A stretch of DNA of 64,000 bases. It comes from Adiantum capillus-veneris (taxonomy: Eukaryota; Streptophyta; Polypodiopsida; Polypodiales; Pteridaceae). Shown in pieces: positions 1 to 10,700 of the stretch; the stretch's first letter is position 1; the number at the start of each line of letters is the position of its first letter. The translations under genes were made by a program, and so were the position numbers. The notes under the pieces are model-generated. The model searched no databases. It was not told the DNA's origin and was given only the letters and a program-made list of their open reading frames with translations. The stretch covers positions 156,957,057 to 157,021,056 of the forward strand of contig CM043952.1 in the NCBI GenBank assembly GCA_014529385.2, read 5' to 3'.

Positions 1-13
1 GGAGAGTATATCC

Positions 14-1096
14 ATGGATTTCATCTTTGGATTACCCAAGTCTATCCATGCGAATATGAGAATATGGACAATAATCAACAGGTTTAGCAAGCAAGCACAC
101 TTTGTTCCTGACAAAAAGACTATTAAGGCACACCAAATAACAAATCTCTTTATATCACATATTTTCAAACACCATGGATTACCAACATCCATCGTGTCAT
201 ATAGAGATCCTAGAATGACCATTAATTTTTGGAAAGGTCTCTTTGAAAATCTAGGAACAAGATTGAATTTCTCTTCGGCCTATCACCCACAAACGGATGG
301 TCAAAGTGAGATTGCCAATCTTACAATACTTGATCTACTAAAGACTTATGTAACAGAAGTAGATCAACTCTCACAATGGAAAAAGTACTTACCTCTTGTA
401 GAGTATACATACAATAATACTATACATACTTCTATAAGAAAAGCGCCTTTTGAAATAATTGAGGGAAGACCTAAAAGTCCCTTGCTACTTAAAGTACATG
501 GGAAGGTCTTCGCTACCGATGAGTATAACCGTGACCTACAAGAATATTTTCAATAGATAAGGATCTATATCCATCTCTCAACAAAGTCGAAAAGTAGTTG
601 CTAACAAGCACAAAAGGGCCTTAACATTCAAAGAAATTGATTGGGTATTACTTAAGTTTCCAAAGGCTCAATTGAGGAAAACGATGGGCAAAAATCCTAC
701 AGGCCATCAAAAATATTATGCTAAACTAGAAAAAAGATACTATGGTAGGATTTTAAAATTTAAAGCCAATCAATGAGATGGCTTATCAACTTAAATTGCC
801 CAACCATTGGCTCATACACATTGCTTTTCATATGAGCCTACTTAAGCCCTACAAAGGAGAGCCACCAAGTGAACCAATTATTGAAGACCCTCCCAAAATT
901 GAAGACGAAGAAGAGGTGCTACAACCCAAAGCTATCCTTCGGCATGAAGACAAAGTACTACGACATAATAACATTACCTGACAGTATCTTATTAAGTTCA
1001 CAAAATTATCCTTTCAAAGATGCTAGATGGATGCAAGGAATACAACTTAAGGATAGTATGAACCTTGTCAACGCTTACAATGCTACATTAGAGTAA
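14..1096 (+). pseudogene. Gypsy integrase core and chromodomain remnant
   Basis: Residues from MDFIFGLPKS to the AYHPQTDGQSE block match the gypsy integrase core (strand transfer of the cDNA into host DNA). Of the DDE triad only Glu is seen. The first Asp is Asn (IWTIINRFSKQAHF) and the second is Tyr (IVSYRDPRM). After a stop at about 556 the reading continues in pieces through the integrase C-terminus (LPNHWLIHIAFHMSLLKPY) to a chromodomain-like tail (LRHEDKVLRH, then DARWM) broken by a deletion relative to the copy at 45530-45680. It is therefore an inactive relic. The chromodomain is what suggests a chromovirus lineage. Confidence 0.85.
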
Positions 1097-1452
1097 GAAA
1101 ATGTACAAATTTCTTTCAAATGATCAATGTTTTTGTATTATAAGACTAATCCTCTTTTTATTGTGCACAAATTTAATAGAATGAATGCTTAGAATCATGT
1201 TTTTTAAGACGACGTCTCTCAAACACCAAGTAGAATTTGTCACTCTACTTGGGAAAATGAAATTGACTAAAGAGTAGACATGCTTACGACAGCTATGTCT
1301 CCCAAGCACCAAATGGATTAGTCATCCATCTTGAAAAGATGTCGTAGGGTAAAAAGGGATCCTCTACCCACTAAGCAAGATTGACTAATGACTAAGGCTT
1401 TATCTCTTCTACCTCATAGTCGAGGACGACAATGATTTCAAGAGAGAGGTAA

Positions 1453-2577
1453 TGTCATAAAATCTAATATCCAACCAACCCAAATGATTTTCTCATATTA
1501 AGATCATTTAATGTGGGAGAATAAATGGGAACAAGGATAAGAATATAGACATATGCTTTCTGATCTATCTCAACATGGGGCCAATGGTAAAGGAGTCCAA
1601 ATGAGAGACGGTCTGTCAAAGAGCAAGGCTAGATAATGGAGCTTAAATACCTTAGGGTTAGCTTTATTAAATACCTCCAAAGGTTAGTGTTAAAAAGTCC
1701 TTTGACCTTAGGTAAGCTAGGGTTGAGCTTGAGGTGGGAACCCGGTCCAAGATTGAGGTGCTTGTCGTGCTTGATGATTGAGATGCTTGAGGTGCTTTTC
1801 ATGGTTGAGATGCTAGGGTAGTACTTGAGGTGGGAACCCGGCCCAAGATTGAGGGGCTTAAGGGCCAAGATTGTGGTGGGAACCGGGTCCATGGTTGAGG
1901 GGCTTGAGGTGGCAAAAAATCAACAAATATCCCTACAAGGAGGGTGCGAGCCCTACAAGCTTAGAGCATGAGAGAGAACACACACACCCTCACTCAATGC
2001 AAACCTAAACGAAGGAGGCAACAAGGACACATGTCAACCTGCTCCTCATGTTTCCCTCATGGTGCCTAAAGCCTATTGGTTGGCCTCCCAAGAGGTCCAA
2101 TGATAAATTAGTTAATATAATTAATTGTTTTAGCATTTATCAAGTCCTCTCTCTCAAAAAGGAAAGGGGGACACTTGTCCCAAGGCTACCCTTGTTGCTT
2201 GAATTGCCCCTGCATGTTGGCTAGGCCTGGAAAGGTCCAATGATCTTCAATCATGAGCTACAAGGGGGAGTTTGACCAAAGCAAGCTAAGGGGTTGCTTG
2301 AGGGGTATACTCTCCCACACACACACACACTCTCATTGTGTGAAGAAAATGCCTATTGGAGGGGAGACCGGCTCCACATAAATCCAGTCCTCAACCGTTG
2401 TCATGTTCTCTAAACTCTCTCTCTTGCAAAAGTATTGTTCATGCCAAGTTAACTAAATGTTGTGTTTATGTTGCTACCATCAATTAAGTTCACCCTCTAT
2501 GCTCACAAAGTAATTTCACAAAAGTACTTTCTCTAATTTTTGCTACTCTAGAAGTTAATAGGCCGTTTTCATTACCA
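1453..2577 (+). repeat. 3' LTR of gypsy copy G1
   Basis: The LTR begins TGTCATAAAATCTAATATC directly after the purine run AAGAGAGAGGTAA, and ends near CATTAC/CA at 2576-2577. It aligns with the 5' LTR at 39338-40876 and with the truncated LTR at 45956-46085. It is about 400 bp shorter than the 39338 copy, lacking an internal block that there lies roughly between 40220 and 40640. Short open frames inside it (for example 1629-1892) are not genes. Confidence 0.8.
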
Positions 2578-4060
2578 AGATCGATATAGTTTTAGGTTTT
2601 AGTGTTAGGATTTAATTTGATCATTTAATACGTTTGGCTGTCTTATTATGTTTAGGCTAGAATATTAGGGTTAGCGACTTTTGGTTTGGCCACTATCTAA
2701 TAGTGGCGGTCCGTGTTAGATCACTTAAGGTAAAGTGGCTTTTGGTTTGGCTGCTAGTAATTGATGATGTGTATTATATCGCTTAGAATAAAGCCGTATT
2801 TTCTTTACCCGCTCAGAGCTGGCCGTGTAAAGGCGCTTAGGACTGGCCATATAAAGATACTCTAAACTAATTTAAGAAATCTGTAGTTTGGTTATTTTAG
2901 AATGCAGTGATTGGTCTCTTAGGGCTGGCTGCTTAGGGCTAATTTCTCACCAAGGTCAGTGGCCTTTGATTTGGCTACTCCAAATCAACTTAGTGTCGTA
3001 TTAGTTTAGCCATTTCAATAATCTACTTAGGGGTAGCCACTTAGGGTAAGCGGTTGGGCTGTTTCAATTTTCTTAGGGTTAGCGACATTTGCTTTGCCCG
3101 CTTGGAGTTAGCCTTGTAAAGGTGCTTAGCGCTGGCCCTGAGGGGGTTCACCTCTTAGACATGTAAGTTACCACGTGAGTTCAAATGAATGGGTTTTTTT
3201 AATGCCAAAATTTTAAAATTTTAATAGGATCATATTAACATAAGGAATTTTTTAATTGCTTTTACAAAAAAATCCGTACATTTTTTAAGAAAAAGGGATC
3301 ATTTTATTACCTTAAGCACATTGTAAGTAAAGGAGGTTTTTTAATACCTTTTGAACGCACGTTATATGAATAGTTTCTTAAAGGTACACCCCTCAAGGGC
3401 TACTTGGTTGCTTAAGGCTAGCCACTTACAATTTAGTTCTTTGCACTCTAGCTATTTCAATCCGTTTAGAACTAGCCGCTTAGGGCTAGCAGCTCAGGGT
3501 TAGCGGTTTTTGATTTGGCCGCTCTAAATCAGCTACTGGTTTAAAGACGCTTAGGGTTTACGGTGTAAAGATGCTCGCGCGTAGAGTGTTAGAGTATTAG
3601 AGTTTGTCCTCTACATGCATTGTCATGTAGACGTAGGTGTGTACTTATGTCACACTCATGAATATAGGCATTTACCAATAAAGACGGTCATCCAACCCGA
3701 TGGTCCTGATGTCTATGCACCTCTAGACCGAGGTGTGCAGGGATGAGGCATGGATAGAGAATGTGAGGTAGTTTACATTGTGTCAATGTAGAAACTGTAA
3801 AGGGAAAACAGATTTTGGTAAAGTGTAAACGACACACATTATATAACTGTAAAGATTTTGGTAAATTGTAAAAGGCAAACGAATTTTTAGAAACTATAAC
3901 CATAAATATAGGCAGCGGTTTTTGGTTTGACCGATTAGGGTTAGTGGCTTTTGGTTTGGCCAATTAGGGATAGCAGCTTTTGTTTTGGCCAATTAGGGTT
4001 GGCCATGCAAAGACATATTTGGTTGGGTGGTGGAATATTGCTTAGGGCTAGCTAGCCGTT
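2578..4060. repeat. Degenerate TTAGGG-TAGC / GGTTTGGCC motif array
   Basis: No gene is visible here. The block is filled with diverged copies of two short phrases, CTTAGGG[CT]TAGC[GC] (about a dozen, 2666-4043) and TTTTGGTTTGGCC (about eight, near 2679, 2732, 2964, 3085, 3503, 3913, 3946, 3973), spaced irregularly by 30-100 bp. A smaller repeat, GATTTTGGTAAA followed by TGTAAA, occurs twice near 3812 and 3853. It looks like an old, decayed tandem array. It is not plant telomere repeat, which is TTTAGGG in perfect tandem. Confidence 0.6.
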
Positions 4061-4589
4061 TGTTCAAATTTATGTGTTAATTGTTATACTCTCTAATAAC
4101 ACTCTAGACGTGTGCACTCACTATCACTTGTTAGTTTGTTTTTCAATATTTAGATTAATTGTGGACGATAAGATGGCATGCCCTTGTATGCTATGTAAGC
4201 ATCAAAACTTTTGAAAATGAAAAATATGTGATCAGCATATACCAACAATGGGCTTTTTCCCATAGAGAAAGTACAAGATCTGCGGTATCAATCCCAGGGT
4301 CATGAGATGATAGGTCAACCCCCACTCTTAGATATTGCTCCAATTTCATCACGAACTCAACAGAGGAGGCGGATATCAAATGAACTGCAACCGGTGGAGC
4401 CTACCCCATCAATGCTCGATGCCACATTTCAAGAAGTTGAGATGGAACAAATGTTGGATTTTATCTTTAACATGGACCCCATCATGAAAATCATGGTGGA
4501 GGAAGTGCTAGTAGTCAAGGAAACACTACTTCTCATCCTTAATCATCCCGTCCACAACGACGGCATGAGAATGACGAAGAGGAAGGAGA

Positions 4590-6590
4590 GATGATGCGAA
4601 CTCTTGCCCGCATACCACTATATAACAATGCCAAAGTTTCTATTCTTCGTATAGCTTTGGCAATGCTTAACCTACAATCTATTTACGGATGGTCCGACAC
4701 GAGTGTTACAAAAAGTTGTTTAGGTAAATATATATATATATCATATTAATTTACCTGAAAATCCAAAGTTCTTGTTTAAATTGTTTAAATGGTTTTGACA
4801 GATTGCTCAACGAGCAGATTTTGTTAGAAGATAATCACATGTCTCTTACTCGAACTGCCACCAAGCAGTTGCTTACAAACTTGGGGATGGATTATAATAA
4901 AATCCATGCATGCCCTAATGATTGTGTACTTTTTGAAAATGAATATGAGTATTTGGAACAATGTCTCAAGTGCGGATCAAATAGGTAGAGAGAGGACACA
5001 CAAGGGAAATTTTTCCCTGCAAAGATTCTACGGCACTTTCCAATCATTCCAAGAACAAAGAGCATGTTCACGTGCAAGTTTATAGCACGTTTGATGACAT
5101 AGCATCAAAATACTAGATCCACATATGATGTGATGCGGGTACCTGCTGATTCTTTTGCATAGAAGCAAGAACCTCGTTGTGTCCGTTTTAATTTATCAAT
5201 GGATGGAGTAAACCCTTTTGGAATTTGGAGGACCCATGGAACACATGGCCTATTTTCTTGGTGAACTATTAAGCTTACACTATGGTTGGCTATCAAGATG
5301 GTTGACTATCAAGAAGGGCCATCTGCTATTGTCATTGATTGTTTTAGGGAAGTACAAGGTAAAGAACATAGATGTTTATATGGCACCACTTATAGAAGAG
5401 CTTCAAATCTTGTGGATAGGGATTGATGTAGTTGACATGTCCCAACCGGCCAGTTGACAACATGCCCATGTGAAAGAAATTCTCATGTGGACCATGCACG
5501 ACTCGCCAAGCTTTTGTGAGTGTTCAAGTAAGTACTTTGAAACCCATATCTATATTCATTCTATAGGTGGTCCTTGTTCAAAGCTTGATCCTTTTTCGTT
5601 TCATCTTTTTGGTTTCAAGGTTTGAGAATGTCCGCTATGTGGTCTTCAACTTGGCTCCGATCTCTCTAATTATTTGGACAAGTCAATGTACGAGGAGAAT
5701 GGATGACTTTTGCCATAAGGAATAAGCTGCGTGGACCAAATATATGCAAACACGAAATGCACCACTGAAGGAGAGTGATTGGAAGAACATGGGGCAAGAA
5801 TCAGAAGATTTTATGCCACGTGGGATGAAAAGACTCTCTATTTTTTATGGCCTTCCATATTGGAGTGACTTACTTATCAATCATTTGCTCAACCCAATGC
5901 ATATTTTTAAGAATGTGGGGGAGATCCTATGGAAGACCATTACTGGACAAAGAGACAACAAGGCACAAAGAGACAGCCTGCAAGCTATGGGATGAATGCC
6001 AAGGATGTGGCATCCACTTAATCCCAATGGAAATTATGCTATTCCAAAAGCTCCATGGGTTTTGAGAAAGGTAGAGAAGAAACAAGTGAAGAAAGTCATA
6101 AGGCTGTACATTCAAAACTCCTACTAGGAGCATGCGATGCTTGAAAACATCTTCTACTAAATATGAAATCCTAAGTGGTCTTAGGTGTCATGATTGGCAC
6201 AAAATTTTACAATTCTTACCAATTGCCATCAAAGACTGCCTGACAAATGACATAAGAAACACAATTTACAAGATTAGTGAGTTAGTGTGTTAGATCTCAT
6301 CAAAAGAGATAAGGAGACACAACATGGATGCAGCTCGCTTAAATTCTACAGAGGCAGTGTGTATGGTGGAGAATTATTTTCCAACAAACATTCTTACTAT
6401 CCAAATGTGTGCATGTGGTTGATGAAGTTGCAGTGGCTGGAACGGTCCATTACAGGTGGATGTTCTTCTTGGAGAGATTTGTGAAGGCTTGAAAAGGGTT
6501 TGTTTGTCAAAGGGCTTTTCCTGAGGGTAGCATAGTCGAGCGATGGCTTGTGCAGGAGTCTCTTGTTTTTATTAGTGAGTTATTGGGCGT
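4590..6590 (+). pseudogene. CACTA (En/Spm) transposase Tnp2 pseudogene
   Basis: Across three frames the translation follows the Tnp2-type transposase: IYGWSDTSVT (about 4685), YNKIHACPNDC...CLKCGSNR (4891-4985, Cys-rich), a SMDGVNPFG-like block (5196), a KNIDVYMAPLIEEL-like block (5375), a LPYWSDLLINHLLNPMHIFKNV block (5850-5915), then CLTNDIRNTIYKISE (6238) and GPVHYRWMFFLERFVK (6448), continuing frameshifted to a QESLVFISELLG end near 6590. Such proteins excise and insert CACTA elements. A candidate intron (GT at 4724, AG at 4801, 78 nt) separates the first two blocks, but the frame is not kept across it. Many stops and shifts make it dead. The ORF at 4307-4594 may be its upstream part, but I do not recognise it. 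Confidence 0.85.
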
Positions 6591-7164
6591 AATTGACCGA
6601 GGGATTCCCTGATTGTGGACTTTTGAGACCTTCGACGAGCATCGTAGTTGCATCGATTGGTCGAACTACACAGAAGACTCCGCTCTCTCGTTCTTCTTTG
6701 AGACGACATAGGTCTTGTTGTTCAGGTGGTGACATTGGTTGCTATAGTAGTGGTTCTACCAATGTTCCACACCACCGAGAGAGCGTCCACCTCTCTCTTT
6801 AGCAGGTAATACACCTCTTAACAGACCACGTACACATTGGGGATGATAAAGTGAGTCAACGACCATAAAGAGTAGCATTGCACACACTGCAAATATATCT
6901 CATGCAGTACATCCTCTCCCATTTGGAAGACAAAGAAAATGCCAAGTATGAAAAAAATGAAAGATCAAGGATATCCCAAGTCTTAATCTTCACTACAACA
7001 AGATGGGAAAGTAAGGTGCAAATTCCTGCCATACACTTACTGCTGCTTGCAATTGTACCGCACAACAAATAGTCCGGGTTTTGCAAAATTGTTGGTCCGC
7101 TTGTAGGAATCACACCAAACACCACAATTGATAGGCACATTATTGATATATGGAAACCAAGATG
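6591..7164. other. Unassigned spacer between CACTA relic and copia E1
   Basis: No recognised gene. A minus-strand open frame (6856-7179) runs into the copia LTR and has no family resemblance I can name. The last five bases, AGATG (7160-7164), are the target-site duplication of the copia element that follows. Confidence 0.5.
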
Positions 7165-7391
7165 TGTTACCATATACATGTGGTAGTGATGTGTGTGAAC
7201 ACACTAGGACCGCCGAGGCATTTTTTCCCTCTTTAGGAGGTTTTTTCCCCCATGCATTGTATATACGCCCATCACTCTAGGGCTATCTATCTTTCCATTG
7301 CACACTAAGTAACATACTCTCTATTGTGTGCCTTGAGCTTCCTTCGTCTTCTCAAAGCTGTGTGTGTTTCTCTGCAACCCTAATTCCAACA
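7165..7391 (+). repeat. Copia E1 5' LTR
   Basis: The 227-bp terminal repeat starts TGTTACC and ends CCAACA. It should hold the element promoter and polyadenylation signals, but I can point to no individual box with confidence. The primer-binding site TTGGTATCAGAGC follows at 7393-7405 and is complementary to the 3' end of initiator methionine tRNA, as is usual for plant copia elements. Confidence 0.95.
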
Positions 7392-7753
7392 ATTGGTATC
7401 AGAGCAGGTCACGTCCTCCCGAGCTTAGTCCCCAGCTTCTCCAGCACACGCTTGCTCACTTTCTCCGATTTCAGTGAGCTTTAGCAAGCGTTCGCAGGTC
7501 GACAAATATTTTGGACAAGCTCGTAGAGCTTGGTCTTCTCAGAATTTTGATTTGGGCTCATTTCGGCCTCCGTTTTCACTACAGGCAGTATTGCACATGC
7601 TATTTCGTCATTTTGTGCAAAATTTTTGTCAGTGCCGTTTTCTACATAACAGGTGCCTTATGGTCTTCTACGGTTTGTGCTATATAGCATAGGTTGTTCC
7701 CGCTCTGTTTCTCCTATTTTCGGGTAGTTTTCACATCAGGTGTAGCATTTACC

Positions 7754-10700
7754 ATGGCTGACAACAACAACACAGATGTGTTCAAGATGTTTGTTGCTGA
7801 GGACAGGTTGGATGGGGACAACTACCCTATGTGGGCTTATATGATGCAACATGTTCTTGTGTCAAAGGGTGTATGGAACATTGTGCAGGGCATTGATGTA
7901 TGTCTTGGTTCTGAGGATGTAGGCGATGTTGAGGATGTTGCAGGTCTTGCTGCAAGGATTGGAGCTGTTAGAGTTGTTTTGCCTACGGCAGAACAAGTTC
8001 GTTGGGATGTTAACACTAGGTTGGTAATGGGACACTTTTATGTCCTGTTAAGTGACCATTTTCCTTGAATTATGTCAAGAGTTTCGAAATGGATTTTGAG
8101 GTGCTATCTGTCTAGAAAGTTGTCTCATGAGCTGAAAAAAACTTGACATTTTTTTGGAATATCAATTCCATCTTTAACCTTGTCCTTGCACAACATTTCA
8201 CAACCTAAACTGTGTGAAAAAACAAGTCCTGTTTTTGGCTTTTTTCAACTTTTTGCAACTATACCACTCTAGAATTTATGATTGTGAGGTCTATAATGCT
8301 AGAGAACTATCTTTAGTAGTCCTCAACATTTCCTGATGCTTCTAGGGAGAAATAAATGTTAAAGTTGTAAGTTATGACCAAATTACAAAAATTGTCAAAT
8401 CCTGTTTTTTAGCCAATTTTAGCTCTTCTATGATTTTTTTGGTGGCTTTCATGATATCCAAATGCAGTTTTGATTTTCTATGTCGCATATTGTAACATAA
8501 AGCTAATATTCCTAGAGTTTTGGGGCACCTAATACCCTATTTTGCATAGTAGACAACGATGGTTGATTTTTTCAATTATAGAAGAAAACGGAACATTCTA
8601 GTATATCAAGTATAGTTTTTTCAATATTGTTAGTTTCTTGTGACAACTACATGCATTTTGTAGGTAGTAACCATATCTAGTCATAAGGATCAAATTTGGC
8701 TAGATATTGAATAGTGTCTATGGGATTCTACAACTCATAATGTTGAACCCAGTTTTTTCATGTTTGTTGTATTTAGCACTTCATCTTTGTCCCCAAGATT
8801 CCCCTTGGTAAGAGATGTATTATTCTTTTGACATGCTCCATGGCTCTTGATGAACCTAAAGGACAATAGGGAACTAAGAAAACATGCATATATTATTTGT
8901 ATTGAGCGTGGCTATAGAAACTTTGATGATAGGTTTGCAGAATGGTAAAAATTCAACTTTTTTGTACCTATTTCTTTTGGAAAAACAAAAAATAGTGAGT
9001 GAGAAGCAATCATATATTCTGATCACCAACCCATTGAAGTTAACTAGGGAATTTATCTCAAGTCCTACAAAAATCCCTAATCTTATTTTTATGCAACAAA
9101 GCATAAGAAATGACTGTTTTGATGAAAACGTACTGGTCCATCAACTTTGGAGGCTTGGTGTGACCAAAAGATGAGAAATTTTATAAGTTTCTTTTTTTTC
9201 TTCCATGTGTAGTAGGCCTTGCACTATAACCTCATGAAAGGATTTTACAAAATGAATGGATCTACTATGGTTTTGGAGGTTTTTTTAAAAACCCTGAAAG
9301 GACACTTTTATGTCCTGTTAGGTTACGAACCTAGTGTTAAGGATGCGCATGCTCATGTATTGATTGCGTTGTCTGTGAAGCGCACCATTGTTCCTCACAT
9401 CCGTTCAGCAAAATCTGCAAAACAAGCTTGGGATATTCTAACAGGTCTTTATGCAAGCCGCAATGAAGCTAAAATTGCTTTGCTGCGTAAAGAGATGAAG
9501 TCGAAGATTATGCATGAGGAAGATGATATGGACACTTTCCTTGCTAGTGTCAAGGATATCGATGAGAAACTTATTTTTGCAGGTGAAGTTATTTTAGGCA
9601 GCTCCCTTGTGCATACTGTTCTTGATGCCTTACCAGATTCTTACCAGACTTTTGCTAGTACTTGGAGACTTATGACCCAAGGAAATCCAGAAGTTGTCAA
9701 GTTTGATGCATTATGCACATTGCTGTTGCAAGAGTCACTTTCTAGAAAAAACAGGACTAAACAGCGTGCAGTTGAATAGGCTTTTATTGCTTCTCAAAGA
9801 AAGGGTGGTAACAACAATGCAGCCACTTCTTATGATTGTGCTGCGAGTGGCAAAAATTCTGTTCCTAATGCTTCTGCTGGCAGCAATTCGTTTGAAAATT
9901 CTGGTGATAAGGGCAAAAAGAAGATGCGTTGCTATTATTGTAAATCCAATGATCACTTGATCAAGTCGTGTCCTAAGTTGAAGTCCAAAGAGGCTAAGAA
10001 GAAAAAGGGTGGTTCCACTGCAAATGCTCGTTCCACTACAAATGCAGCCATTGTTGAGTCTTCTGTGAAAGGAGACTGTGTTGCTAATGTTGATGCAAAA
10101 TGGGCTTTTAGCGCAGAGTGCACTTAAAATCCTCTTGTCCATGATTCATGCTTGTAAGTTGCTGCAGATTCACATGTGTGGTATTTCAATAATGGTGCTA
10201 CAAAGCACATTACATCACATTGTGAATTGTTTACCTCTCTCGAGTCTGTCCCTCATAGGAATTCAGTCACTTGTGCCAAAAACGCCTCTTATCCAGTTCA
10301 GGGAGTTGGAAAGATTGTGCTCACTCCTGCTAATGGCAGTTCCTTCACACTTGTTGATGCACTTTATGTACCTGGGATCAAGAAGAATCTCTTGTCTGCA
10401 AACGCACTTGCTAGACTTGGACTTGTAGTCAAATTTGTGGATGACAGATGTACAGTTCATGATCTCAGTTTTGGTGATGAAATTGTTGCATATGGGGTTT
10501 TGTGCCGTGGGCTGTATAAGCTCACTTTGTATGACAAGTGTGGACAAAATTTTGCAAATGCTGTTGCAGATTCAAGGGCTATTTTAGATGCAAAACTTTG
10601 GCATGCACATTTTGGTCATCTGAATTTTGCCAGTTTGCTGCATTTGCAGAAAACTGATATGGTTGCTTCTTTGCTGCCTCTTGAAGCACCTATCAAACAT

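Larger units (their letters stand above)
1..2577 (+). mobile_element. Ty3/gypsy chromovirus-like element, 3' part (copy G1)
   Basis: The window opens inside a gypsy element read on the plus strand: integrase core, chromodomain-like tail, non-coding 3' region, polypurine tract (about 1440-1450) and a 3' LTR. The same order and closely similar sequence recur in the larger copy at 39338-46085, which defines the LTR ends. The 5' part lies outside the window. No target duplication can be tested because the other end is missing. Confidence 0.85.

Noticed and set aside
2650-3560. Interstitial telomere repeat
   Set aside because: The TTAGGG words are not in tandem, are each followed by TAGC-like text, and plant telomeres are normally TTTAGGG.
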